The notes beneath the pieces were generated by a model that was given only the letters and a program-made list of their open reading frames with translations, was not told where the DNA came from and ran no database searches. A stretch of 64,000 nt of DNA from Lantana camara (Eukaryota; Streptophyta; Magnoliopsida; Lamiales; Verbenaceae), in assembly GCA_037501455.1 (NCBI GenBank), contig CM074861.1:100355001-100419000 (forward strand), written 5' to 3'. How positions within the stretch are numbered: the first letter of the stretch is position 1; every line of letters starts with the position of its first letter. This document shows, in pieces, positions 12,300 to 24,200 of the stretch. A program made the translations under genes and the position numbers.

Positions 12300-13292
12300 G
12301 TCTGAGACGAAATTTTTGTTTTTTGGCTAATTTTTGTTATCAGGTTTGGAGGGCAATTTTGTCATTTGGAAATTCTGAGAAGAGGTGAGAAGGGAATCTA
12401 GTAAGGCGTGTTTGGAATGGAAGGAATTTGAAATTCCTATAATGAACATTTGAAATTTCGAAATTTTAATGGAAGGAATTTGAAATTTGAAATTTTGATT
12501 ATGATATAATGGCATGTTGATACATTAAAACTTCGTTGTGTTTCAGGGTAGATTTTTGTAATTCTTAAAACCTGAAAGAAAGTTCATTTAATTAGACTAA
12601 TCAAGTGTATCAATGTATTTATTGTTTGTTTGTTTATATGGTCAGAGTGATCTCAATAAACGACGTTTGAATGAAATTTTCGAATGATTTTGTTACTTAA
12701 ATAATGAAGATTTGAATTATACATGTTGTACATCAACTTATACTTTTTCCTCTTTATCTCATCCCTATTCCTAAAATTCTGGCTCCATCCTTATGGGACC
12801 TGGAAATTTTGTTGCAATTATATCGTGTCTCTCAAAACTCCAATACCGAAAAAGATCTCCATTAAGCTTTACGCCGTTATAACAGGGACAAAATGGGAAT
12901 GCACTCCAAAGAGGTGAGAAAGCTCTGCATTGAACTATTTGAAGCCATACTACTGGAGAACTTGAACTTACCCAAAGTATATGGCTTGAAACAAAGTGTT
13001 GAGCACATGTTTTAAACTCTTGCGGTAAATAATTATACTCCGTCTATGGAATCAAGCACAAAATTCGGTGCATCTCCACACACCGAAGAGGTGAAGGCTA
13101 TGGTGCAGACATGTATATATATACATAAATTATCTAATAATGGAATTTATTGATTGACCTGATAATGAAGAGACAATGTTGGTCAGATATTGAAACACTT
13201 ATTTTGTCAGAACTATATTTTTCCACGAGAATCTATAACCACTCCCGTACAAATGACAATCTTGCGATTTGAGATATTTTACTTCTAATTAT
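12300..13292. other. Intergenic region upstream of BABAM1
   Basis: This holds the BABAM1 promoter, without a clear TATA box, then AT-rich DNA and the dioxygenase-like relic listed separately. No other gene is supported. Confidence 0.5.
12893..13110 (+). pseudogene. Possible 2-oxoglutarate/Fe(II) dioxygenase relic
   Basis: One frame reads HSKEVRKLCIELFEAILLENL, a stop, then LAVNNYTPSMESSTKFGASPHTE. This resembles the stretch before and including the first iron-binding HxD of plant 2OG dioxygenases (LAVNYYPPC...GLPPHTD type), with Glu in place of the Asp. An in-frame TAA and the lack of anything further make it a decayed fragment. The match is short, so the call is tentative. Confidence 0.4.
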
Positions 13293-15136
13293 TGATCCAG
13301 CTCAAAATTGGTTTTGCTGAGTTGGAGGTCTAGCTGACAATTTCGGGTTGATCAGTCAAGAATTTGTAGTAGTGGGCTCTTTAATCGATCTGGAAACACT
13401 CAAACACACGTGAGCTCAAATGCCAAATTAGGGACTTGGGGTTGGACCCAAGTTTAGCACTCCGACGCTCAAGTCAGTGGAGAATTCTTAGAAAGAGAAA
13501 TAAATGCTAAGAAAGCGAAATAAATGCTCTTAAATGGCTTACCAACTACTGTTCAAGGCATGATTATTTATAGTCTTGAGCAATTAACACAGTAATGCGT
13601 GTACCGTGATTATGCATTAATTGTTCTACAGGCGATCGATCCGCTTAGCGGGTGCCTGAGCAGACTGGCTTGAGGTCGTGTGTACCTTGTTTTCTCTTTT
13701 GGTGTAGACATGTACTGCGGGCAATAAATACACTGTAGCACACCTAGTCTTGGAGAATACGAGAGCTACACGTTTCCCGATAAAGATGCTTTATGGCATC
13801 TAGGTGCCGGGTGACGTAGGATCTCGATCCGTAGGGTCGAGTTGTGTGGCTCCAGGGCTGGAGACCCATATCGGGATCGATTATGGGGACCCGGGGTCAG
13901 GATCGATTCGGGTTCAGCAAGGACGCTATGTAGAACAAGCATGGCTCCCGTGCTGAAAACCCATATCGGGGTCGATATGGGGACCTGGGGTCAGGATCGA
14001 TCCAAACCCATATCGGGATCGATTATGGGGACCCGGGGTTGGGATCGATCTGGGTTCAACAGTGGCACTATGTAGAACAAGCATGGCACCCGTGCTGAAA
14101 ACCCATATCGGGATCGATTATGGGGACCCGGGGTCGGGATCAATCCAAACCCATATCGGGATCGATTATGGGGACCCGGGGTCAGGATCGATCCGGGTTC
14201 AGCAGGGACGCTATGTAGAACAAGCATGGCTCCCGTGTTGAAAACCAATATCGGGATCGATTATGGGGACCCAAGGTCGGGGTCGGGATCGATCCGGGTT
14301 CAGCAGGGACGCTATGTAGAACAAGCATGGCTCCCGTGTTGAAAACCCACATCGGGTTCGATATGGGGACCCGGGGTCGGGATCGATCCAAACCCATATC
14401 AGAATCGATTATGGGGACCCCGGGTCGGGATCGATCCGGGTTCAGCAGGGACGCTATGTAGAACAAGCATGGCTCCCGTGCTGAAAACCCACATCGGGGT
14501 GAATATGGGGGCCCGGGGTTGGGGTCGATCCAAACCCATATCGGGATCGATATGGGGACCCGGGGTCGGGATCGATCCGGGTTCAGCAGGGACGTTATGT
14601 AGAACAAGCATGGCTCCCGTGTTGAAAACCAATATCGGGATCGATTATGGGGACCCGGGGTCGAGATCGATCCGGGTTCAGCAGGGACGCTATGTAGAAC
14701 AAGCATGGCTCCCGTGTTGAAAACCCACATCGGGTTCGATATGGGGACCCGGGGTCGGGATCGATCCAAACCCATATCAAAATCGATTATGGGGACCCCG
14801 GGTCGGGATCGATCCGGGTTCAGCAGGGACGCTATGTAGAACAAGCATGGCTCCCGTGCTGAAAACCCACATCGGGGTCAATATGGGGGCCCGGGGTTGG
14901 GGTCGATCCAAACCCATATCGGGATCGATATGGGGACCCGGGGTCGGATCGAACAGAAGTGGGATCATGTCAAGTGCGGTCCACGTGGCGGATCGTGAGT
15001 TGTACTAGGTCAATGGATCACCACCCGGGACTAACATGGTCCCGCGGATGGGATCGAGATCTATCCGACGTGGCAGGATGGCCGCGTGGCTCTCCCTGCA
15101 TCGTGCCACGTGGCTCAGTCGTTTTATACCATATCA
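13293..15136 (+). repeat. Left LTR of the gag-like element
   Basis: It has TG...CA ends. The first 0.58 kb is unique (with CTCCGACGCTCAAGTCAGTG) and the rest is a tandem array followed by a 190-bp unique end containing GATCGAACAGAAGTGGGATC and two CCACGTGG palindromes. The end aligns with 29944-30134. Confidence 0.55.
13857..14945 (+). repeat. GC-rich tandem array with two unit lengths
   Basis: A landmark, TATGTAGAACAAGCATG, recurs with spacings of about 142, 142, 101, 142, 140, 96 and 141 bp. The longer unit differs from the shorter by an extra module of about 41 bp carrying AAACCCATATCGGGATCGAT. Units are rich in GGGGACCCGGGG and GGGATCGATCC palindromes. The same array recurs at 18556-18930 and 29098-29943. 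Confidence 0.85.
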
Positions 15137-15613
15137 GAGGCCCCCCCCCCAAAATTACATGCGAGAATTTTCGGAGGTAATTTTTGTCAGTCCAGTATCA
15201 GATAGGGAAATCTTTACGACTGTTGGATCTGATCCGCTGTCCCGCTAATGGGCGCATTTTACGAGCGAATCGATCTCCAAGGCGTGATAATGGCACCGTT
15301 CCGCGTCTCGAAGAAAAGGGATTCGGTCTACAAGGTGTAATAATAGCCCCGTTTCGTATTTCGAGGGAAAGGGGTTCGGTCTTCAAGGTGTATAATGGTG
15401 GTATTTCGTACTTCGAGGAGTTACTTTTTCATCCCCCTATAAATAGATGGGCATCCCCCACTCATTTCTCACACATTATTGCTAAGAGACACCGATCCCC
15501 TTCGCCACTCCAACATCTCGGGTCTAGCTCCTGAACGAGGACTTCGCTTCCACGGCAGAAAGAAAAGGTAATCCCGGCCACTCTTCCAGCGTGTTTTTTC
15601 CATAGTGTGGGTC
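15137..15613 (+). other. Leader between left LTR and gag-like gene
   Basis: It begins with a 10-C homopolymer (15141-15150). No primer-binding site of the initiator-Met type follows the LTR. Two diverged copies of a GGGATTCGGTCT / GGGGTTCGGTCT block with flanks occur at 15319-15390. No coding sequence is supported. Confidence 0.45.
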
Positions 15614-18271
15614 ATGTCGAGAGGTCCCTACATATGCGTGGTTTCCGACGATGAGGGCGAGGTGGAGGAGTCATTTACCCCTTCGCCGACTCGGTCGGGT
15701 GCATCTGGCGAGGTTCCGCCACTTCCAACTCTGAATTTCGAGACCTTCTTTGATTTTCCCGGTGAGGTCGGAGTCCGGCAGTTCGCGTCGAACAAAGGGG
15801 GACGGGCTTCGACTTCGAGGCAGAGAAATTTGGCCGAAGAACCTGAGAAGGTCGAGGCGAACCCACCCCCGGTTCGGCCGGGGCATATTTATAAAACTTT
15901 GACTCACGTTACCCAGAGGGTGTCAACAATGTCCGAGCGTGAATTCCGCGAGATTAGTAATTGGTCGAGCGGGATGCCACAAGGCGTTATGGCTCGACTA
16001 CCCTTCGAGGGGGAGACGGTGGCCCCCCCCCCCAAGTGAGTCATTCTTTCGGCCTTTATCATGCTTCGATGAAGCACGGGTTCCGGTTCCCGATCCATTC
16101 TCTTGTATCGACCTTCTTCGAGCGGGTCAATCTTTGTCCCGCCCAGCTTGTCCCAAACTCGATCGCCTTGATGCATAGCACGATCATCATACTCAGGTGC
16201 CTCGGGTTCGAGCCACGGTTCGAGGACCTTGGGGAGTTTTTCATCCTTGTCAATTCATCGAAGTCCGGGGTTGGTTATTACTACCTGCAGGCTAGATCCG
16301 GTCGGAAGCTTGTAGACATTCCAATCTCATCGAACGGGAGTCGTTGGAAGGAGAAGTTATTTTTCATCGACTGCCCTATGTTGCTACCCTTCCGCACGAC
16401 GTGGACTACGAATGAGCCAAAAAGGCTTAAAACGGACAAAAATGCTTGGCTTCATGATGATGATAATTTTAAGCTTTTGACCAATCTGGGTTCTCTCGAC
16501 CCCAGTTATTTAAATAAGACCGCTCACTTGATCGAGGCGGGTCTGGTTTCGGGAAAGAGGTTGCGCAAATCCCATTTTGGTGAGCCTCTGACTCGACCTG
16601 ACCCCGTCCGGTTAGGTTTCGGGCCTTATTCTTTCATGTGCTTTACTTGCTTTCTTGTTCATTTTTTATCCCCGTATGGTTCTAATCGATCCCACCCGCT
16701 TTGCAGGTTTGCATATTCTTGTGATGAGTCGACTAAGGAAAGTGCAGAAGAATTTGAACCTGAACAAGGATGACCCTATCCCTCGGGTCGAGCAAGAGAG
16801 GATCGATCGATCGATAGCAGCGATCAACGAGGCTTTGCCGGAAGCCCAGGATGTGGCCCAACGACCCCACCGCTAGGCGCGCCCGACAACACAACCCCAA
16901 GATCAGTTTGCAGATGAAGCTCAGAAACCGGGACAGGCATCGGATGCGGTCGAGCCCGATCCTGAGGACCCTTAACAAGTAATTAGTTTAGATTATTTAG
17001 ATCTTTATTTCGACCTCGACACCAACATTTATGACCTGGCTCTTCCTCAGGAAGTGCAGCATGGGGCTGGTAGGCGCTTGCGTAAACGGAAGAAGAAGGT
17101 ACCGGCAGATGGGGTCGAACCCGACGCCAGCTCCAGCGGATCTGACGTAGGCGAAAAACTGCTTAATTTCAAGCAGACCCACCCACCCAAATGGCCAGGA
17201 GGGCTCGAGAGAAAGAAGGATGACGAGTCGATACGGAATCTTGGTGTCGGTAATCCCGACATCAGTTTGTTGTCCTCTCTCTTTCAACACTAGTTGTGTG
17301 ATCGAGGAGCAGAGGGAGCTTTTCAAGGAGCCCTACGATAATCAGAAATATCGCATCAGTAAAGCCATTTACAGCGTAAGTGTCTCCTCGCTGATTCCCT
17401 TTTGCCATTCTATTTTTACGTCGATCTAACGATCCCACCCCGTCGACAGGAACTAATGCCGACCGTCATCAACACCTTCCAAAGGACGGAGGTCTATGAG
17501 TCCGAAATGCACAAATACAAGGAGAAGTATAAGGTCGCTAAGGCCATGCTGAGGTCGGCCAACGCGGAGAGGGTGGCCGAGCTCGAGAGGCGAGTCGACG
17601 AGCTGATGTCGATGCAAAGCCTTAGGGAAGAGGAGGTCCAGGTACGTTTGGCGGAGCTGCAGAGTGCTCTTGAGCGGATTCAGACCATGGATTCTAGTCA
17701 CACCGCCGAGTTGCACTCTATTCAAGCTGAAACCAAGCACAAGGTTCAACAGGCGAAGGCCGCGGGCTGGGACGATGGTCGATCGGCAGCTCTGGCGGAA
17801 GGTCAGGCTAAAATTGATGCTATGTTGGAGTCCTTCCGGAATGCAAAGGCTGCGATCGAGCAGTACGCCATTCGCGAGTTCATCGAAGGGCCCGCTTTTG
17901 ACGAGGCAAACTCGGTGATGGCGGGCATCGATCTGGAGACCGGGTTTAAACTTGCATACAACCAGATCAAGGATCAAGGCTTTATCCCCGTGACCTTCAA
18001 TAAATCTAGTATCGGCCTCGACAAACCGGACCCGTACCCCTATCCAACGGAAGAGGACTCTGAGCCTCCGGTCGAGATCGACTGGAGTCATCACAAATAT
18101 GGGTTTGCCGTCGACATGGCATTCGCCAAGAGGGATAAGAGGGCCCTTGTTTACGAGCTTCCTCTCCCGGTCGATCTCGAGAGCTTCCTACCACCGACCC
18201 CACTGGGTCGTAACAAGTCCACGGCTCCGTCTGGCCCTTCAGGCTCTTCTCCATCTGCTTCCCATCGATGA
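15614..18271 (+). pseudogene. Gag-like 'putative gypsy type transposon' protein, broken
   Basis: The conserved centre (about 16040-16400) has HGFRFPIHSLVSTFF, CPAQLVPNSI, FILVNSSKSGVGYYYLQARSG and WKEKLFFIDCP, matching the plant domain catalogued as putative gypsy type transposon (Transposase_28). The C-terminal part (17450-18271) is a long charged coiled coil (ELERRVDELM...), then a Pro/Ser tail. GT-AG introns fit at 16580-16706 and 17376-17449. Breaks: the frame changes across an 11-C run at 16023-16033, stops lie at 16874 (TAG) and 16973 (TAA), and the frame changes again near 17290. It may be inactive, or some breaks may be homopolymer errors. Confidence 0.75.
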
Positions 18272-18555
18272 TCCCGTTTCTGTTTATTTTTAGTAGTTTC
18301 AAAACAATTCATTCGACCCAGCGGCTGGGGTGTAGCCGTGTGAATGTTATGTTATTTCTGTTTTTGACTAGATAATTCTAAGTGCCCCGGCCCACATCGC
18401 GGTGAGATCGGTGCCTTATTTCGTTCTTTGAGTTCGACCCACATAGCGGGTGGGACCGAAGTTTTAGTTATGAACCCAGCTTTTGCTTTCTTTGTACTTG
18501 TTACTTTCGCAAGCAATCTTCCCTTCTATGGATAAGTTGATGTGAATGTTTGTTA
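18272..18555 (+). other. 3' untranslated part of the gag-like element
   Basis: Three diverged repeats of the kind GACCCACATAGCGGGTGGGACC / GACCCAGCGGCTGGGG occur at 18318-18460. No polypurine tract is visible before the array resumes at about 18556. Confidence 0.4.
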
Positions 18556-18930
18556 GTCGATTATGGGGACCCGGGTTCGGGATCAATCCGGGTTCAGCAG
18601 GGACGCTATGTAGAACAAGCATGACTCCCGTGCTGAAAACCCATATCAGGGTCGATATGGGGACCCGGGGTCGGGATCGATCCAAACCCATATCGGGTTC
18701 AGCAGGGACGCGGGGACCTGGGGTCGGGATCGATCCGGGTTCAGCAGGGACGCGGGGACCTGGGGTCGGGATCGATCAGGGTTCAGCAGGGACGCGGGGA
18801 CCCGGGGTCGGGCATATCGGGGTCGATATGGAGACCCGGAGTCGGGATCGATCCGGGTTCAGTAGGGACGCGGGGACCCGGGGTCGGGATCGATCCAAAC
18901 CCATATCGGGATCGATTATGGGGACCCGGG
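18556..18930 (+). repeat. Right LTR of gag-like element, first part
   Basis: This is a tandem array homologous to the left LTR, including shorter modules that repeat GTTCAGCAGGGACGCGGGGA. It is interrupted at 18930 by the LARD. The last five bases, CCGGG, are the left target-site duplication. Confidence 0.8.
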
Positions 18931-21230
18931 TGTTGGAAAACACGAATCAGAAAGCAGCGGAATTTAAAAAATTTTCCCAACAAAAGGATCTAGGACTCGC
19001 AATCGTGTAACCAAATTCGTAAAGATAGAAAACTTACTGTTCTTTTATTCTTTCTTGAAGCGTTTCAAGCCACCCAAGAACGCTCTTCTCGCGGCTCGAC
19101 AACCCGTCCCTCGAAAGTCTCTTTCTACTTCAGAATCCATTGTCGGGATAGCAATCCAAACCAACCTAGATTCAATTCATGTTAGGGAAGTTCTTAACAA
19201 TATAACATAAAAAAAGAAACATGAAACGAGAAAAGCAGGATTGAAACTCCCTTCGAAAACCAGTTTCGCGAAAGTAGAAAAACTGCCAATCACAAAACCC
19301 TCGTGAAAAAATTCATCCTTCAGGATATGGACGAACGGTTTTTGCCATCTTCTTTGGTTCGTTTTTTTCATTCGTTTCATGTCGGGTTCAGAATCGTTTC
19401 ATCATCCCTTCTGATCGTTTAGCTTGATCCCCACTTTTGGTAAAGCTCGAATCTTCAAAACTTCTAACTTGAAGTTCTCTAGAGATAGTCCACCAACTTG
19501 GCTACAATCTAACTAGTAAGGATGCTAGTTCTCTAGTTAGTGTTTAGGCTTAACCTAGGGTTTTATTTTATCTTGGAGAAAGGAAGGTGTTCAACACATG
19601 AACCAAAAGAATTGCCAATTAGCTCTAAAGGGGAGCATGAGCTCCCCTATATATAGGAAAGGGAGAGGGGCGCCGATCCTATTCCTTGTTGGGCAAGGAT
19701 TTGGTTCCTCTCTCTCCTATTACTTGATCATCAAGTATTTTCCAACTTTGACTTTGAATTCTAATTCAAGTCAACTTTTAAGAGAGCTAAAAATATCCAA
19801 ACTATTTTTGGATAATTTTTATACTTTATTTATTATAAAAATAAATAACTTATTTTTATCTAATTAATTAATTCGTAATTAATTAACTAGATTATTTTCT
19901 CCAAAATAAGACTTTCTTTTTAATTCAAAATTAAACCAAAGTCTATTAAATAATTAACACATTTAATTATTTAATACATATATATATATATAATATATAT
20001 ATCAACACGTGTGTGACACGTGTCACAGTGACACGTGTCACTCACGTGAGCCACACGTGTGATTTCACACGTGTGGAACCCTCTTGGCCCGATTAACTCG
20101 TTTAATCATTTTCAAGCCTCAACTCATGTAACCAAGTTGTTGTGTGTGACCCTCTAGGTTCTCAATTCAATTAGCAGTGACCCTAATTAATTAATTCACT
20201 AATTAATTAATCAGTCCACAGATTAAACGACCATAGTCTAGCAACAGGTGTTTAACCCCTAGCTGAATTGGAATGTTCGGATTCGACAGAACCTTTAAGT
20301 CATTGATTCATGTGAGATACAATCCTCCTACTTACTATCTCTCAACCAAGATCTAGGGTAAGGGAATAATTAGAACCCTAATAATCCGGTCTTAAAGCTA
20401 AGTGCATTTCATATCCATTTGATCTCAATCCAAGAAACCCTTTTCTTGATGTCTTGATCTACTGCCTTGGCCAAGGACTCCATATGGCATATGAATGACT
20501 TACACAATAAGAGATCACCTTGCAAATGCAAGTGTAGGTCATTTCTTGATTCTCATTCACTTTCATGAATCACTTGTGCAGCCCCAGCATAAGCCTTGAA
20601 TCAGTTGTCTAAGGCGACACCCTTTAAAGCTTATACCAAAGACTACAGAGTTAACTCATAAAGTGACATGGAACCTCAAGTCTAAGGATCAATTCATCAC
20701 ATCAATGACTCGTGAGATATTTCCTAATCTGGAAGTTTTCATTTCCTGAAATAGAAACTTCCTTTCCCATTTAGGAATGTTCTCACACGGGGCACCTCAG
20801 TGAACTTACTTATTAAAGTAAGCACCCTCATGTATCACGCACGTATCAACTATACACTTTGCATCTCCATGAAACAAGGTGGTCCTTCTTAAGGGCGTGA
20901 TCCTACAAGCAAGCCTTAGAGGAGTCAGGTTGACACTCCCACTATCTGTAGGACTCATCGGCTTGGAGTATTTTACTAATCATGACTTATGTGATATAGG
21001 GCTCGTTTCATGAACCATTTCACCTAAATGGTAGAGTCCTAAAGTCATCAGGATTAGGGGAGTTCTCATACATGCACAGCTAAAGTAAACGCATACCAAA
21101 CAAGAGCATATAAAGAAGTGTTTGCCTATGATATTAATCAATCGCATATTATTCAAAGATTGTCTGTGATACTAGGAAAGTCCCAAAACGGATTACTTCG
21201 AATCGGCTTTCTAGGGCACTATTCCTAATA
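18931..21230 (-). repeat. LARD 3' LTR (element orientation)
   Basis: 2,300 bp. Read on the minus strand it begins TATTAGGAATAGTGCC, a one-base change from TGTTAGG in the other LTR, and ends GTGTTTTCCAACA. Confidence 0.93.
20006..20073. promoter_or_regulatory. Six clustered CACGTG cores in the LARD 3' LTR
   Basis: Six CACGTG hexamers lie within 68 bp, several extended as GACACGTGTC or CACACGTGTG. This is the bZIP/bHLH G-box core. The identical cluster is in the other LTR at 27869-27936. Confidence 0.7.
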
Positions 21231-21241
21231 ATCTCCCACTT
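21231..21241 (-). other. LARD polypurine tract
   Basis: AAGTGGGAGAT on the minus strand directly adjoins the 3' LTR, the expected place for second-strand priming. Confidence 0.8.
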
Positions 21242-24200
21242 GCCCGTAAAAGCCATTTAGGTACTCTAAGTCCCATCTTCTCAAGATGCACTTTGAGAGC
21301 CTATTGACTTTGGGCGTTTCCAAAGTGGATCTGCCATATTCTCTGCTGATGTGACCCTCTTGTTTACACATCTCTTAGGAAAACACCTTTCCCTTATAAA
21401 GTGATTCGTAATCACGTGTTCAGTCTCTTGGTGAGGTCTTGGTTCTCTTACTTGAGCAACCATCCATTTTATCATACAATATGACAAAGGAGTTGTTTCA
21501 TGCTAGGAACTTCATCTAACCAGTTAGATGGAGTCTCTTACCCAAACACTTAACTTAGCGTTATATAATACGACTAAGTTCTCAACTACGATAGTCGAGT
21601 TTTGCAATGTCCGTCCTTGGAACCCCTTTCCAACACATTGCATTACCATTCTGGTAGAAGTTGTATCCTTTCAATGATTTCATAATCATCTATGTTTGAT
21701 GAAATAATTACATCAAAATATCCTTTCAATGATAAGATCTTTTGGGCTCTGTAAACTAATACATATCCTCATTTCTTCTCAAGTACTCTGAGGACATCCT
21801 TTACAGAGATCTAATGACCTTCTCTGAGGTCATATTAGATTCGGCCCACTACGCTTAGTGTTGCGCCATATCAAGTCTAGTACATAACATTTCATACATT
21901 ATGCACCCTTTTACTTAAAGGGATTTTGGACATTCTAACTTTCTTAAAGTTATCTTAGGACACATACTCTTCAAAAGAGATGTTCCATTGTCCCTACTAA
22001 ACTCCTTTTAGTATTATGGTTATGTACTCGTTTTGTGATAATCCTTTTATTCTCTTAGATCTATCTTCTATAGATCTGAATGTCGAGAATTTAGGATAAT
22101 CACTAAGATCTTTCATGTCAAATTGTTTCTTAAACAAGAATTGGTAACTTTCACGTTATCCTTGACATTCCTAATGAGAAGGATGTCGTCTTCTAAAGAA
22201 CCAAAATTTGACTCTTACATCACTAACTTTCATATGTACACTTTTAAGACTTATTCGACTTCCATCTGTGCCAAACGATTTGACTATCCTATGGAATCGA
22301 ATTGTCTAACTCCTAGAAGCCTTTATCAATTCACAGATTGACTTTAGGGATTTGCATACCTTATGCATACTCCCACTGAATATGAGGTTTATAGAAATAC
22401 CTTATTTCAGTCTCTTTCAATCTCATATTGAACAAGATAGTTCTCATATTCATTTATCATATCTCATAGTCAGAATATGAGGATGTGATAAACGCAATCC
22501 AAATGGACTTTTGCATTTCAACCGTCAAGAAGGTTGTAATGCTTTCATTCACTCGAAGCTGCACGAGCTTGATCCTATCAGGTGGATCAACCAAGGTCAA
22601 AACTTGGTTCGAGTATATGGAATCCATATTGGATTTCAAGGCTTGCTTACACTACTCAGATTCCAAATCTGACAGTGTCTCCTCTTCAAGTAATTCCATG
22701 GCTATCTAGGAACGCGTTCTAAACACGTCTTAAGAGAAGGGTTTCACACGTGTACATGCTCTAAAATTTGGTTAAGTTTTATCAGATGGACTCGTTTCTT
22801 CTATATGTGGCGTGGATATTTATTCTCAAATTTCTTTGAGGTCTGCTTGCTTGTCTTTCTTCTTCTATAGGAACGATTCCTTAAGAAAGATACATTCCTT
22901 GAGACAAACAACCTTTGTCTAAGGGAATCGCAGAAATGATATCCAATATTGTTTGTATAAACTTGAACTCATTTCAAGCCTATCTCCCACTATCCTCTTT
23001 ACTTAAGAGGATTCCACTAAATTCTTGGACAAGAATAATTAGGGAATTTAGTGTGCCACATTGCATAGTGCATCTAAAGGACTGATTTTGGAAGGTGCAA
23101 AATTCAAAATCTCTAACTGCATATTCTGGGAGTTTATTCCTAGAATGATTATAAGTCAGTAAAGCTTGCTATGGAATGGACCATATCCTATAAGGTTTCA
23201 TTCCCTCATTCGGAAACACTAAGGTGTTCTCGAATTAGTTTACTGAGAGATAATCCTATTATTTCTAAGATGACTAAGGAATTAGTTGATAAGATATTGG
23301 CTATCTCGATCATATCGATTTGCCTATAACCTATAACTACTTTGGTTCCTAACCTCCTTTTTGAAATTCTAAGAATTTCATATAAGTTTCGAATTTGTAC
23401 TTTAACAAGTACATTCATTCATAATGATTAAAATGACAATTGTATCTAGTGCTTACATTAAGCATTTTACTGTATCTAGTGCTTACATTAAGCATTTTAC
23501 ACTCATCAGTATGGATCGAAATCCAATATAATTTTGGAACTTTCCATGTTTCACCTAAACAATGTTCCGGGAACGTTTTCCCTTTGAGATAGGATTCACA
23601 GGAAGTCAACTCTATAGGTTCATTTTCATAGAATGATCCTAAGGTGTCTGACTTGCTAATCCTTTTATATCTCAACGTTCCAAAGTAATTCGAAGCTTTG
23701 TCATCTCACTTACTTTTGTTATCTCGTTGTATGTTCAGAATATTAGTGCCTTGAGTCTTTGCACAACGGATTATGCAGAACTGACTCAAGACTAGTGAAT
23801 TCTATTCCTAGTAGAATTACTAAACGAGGTAACATTTCAGAGTACTCATACTCTTCGCAGTTCCCTTTCAAAGTCCTTATTTGCTATCATAGAAGCAAAC
23901 GTCCTATTTGATCTCTAGTGTCTTTTGGGCGCACCCCTTACATGCCCCTCCACTGGGCTCTTAAGGGTTTCTTCTTCTTTAGGCGTTCAAGCCTTTAACT
24001 TAGGGAGTTTAGAAGAAGAATTAACCATCTCAACCTTTTATTCCTTCTTAAGGATGCTCTCAACCATTATCAACTAAATGATTAACTATGCTACATTAGC
24101 ATCATTTTAGTTGAGCATAAAGGGTTTGAATGATGGTGGAAGCAATGTAAGCAATCAGTGCATTGAGAACTCTTTTCTCAGTTAATGATCGAGACCACAA

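Noticed and set aside
14182..14844. 220-codon minus-strand frame and several overlapping frames at 13842-14968 and 29110-29974
   Set aside because: They arise from a GC-rich tandem array that lacks stops in many frames on both strands, with no family similarity.
19598..19867. 89-codon frame, repeated exactly at 27463-27732
   Set aside because: Both lie inside the LARD LTRs, antisense to its transcription; they match because the LTRs are near-identical.
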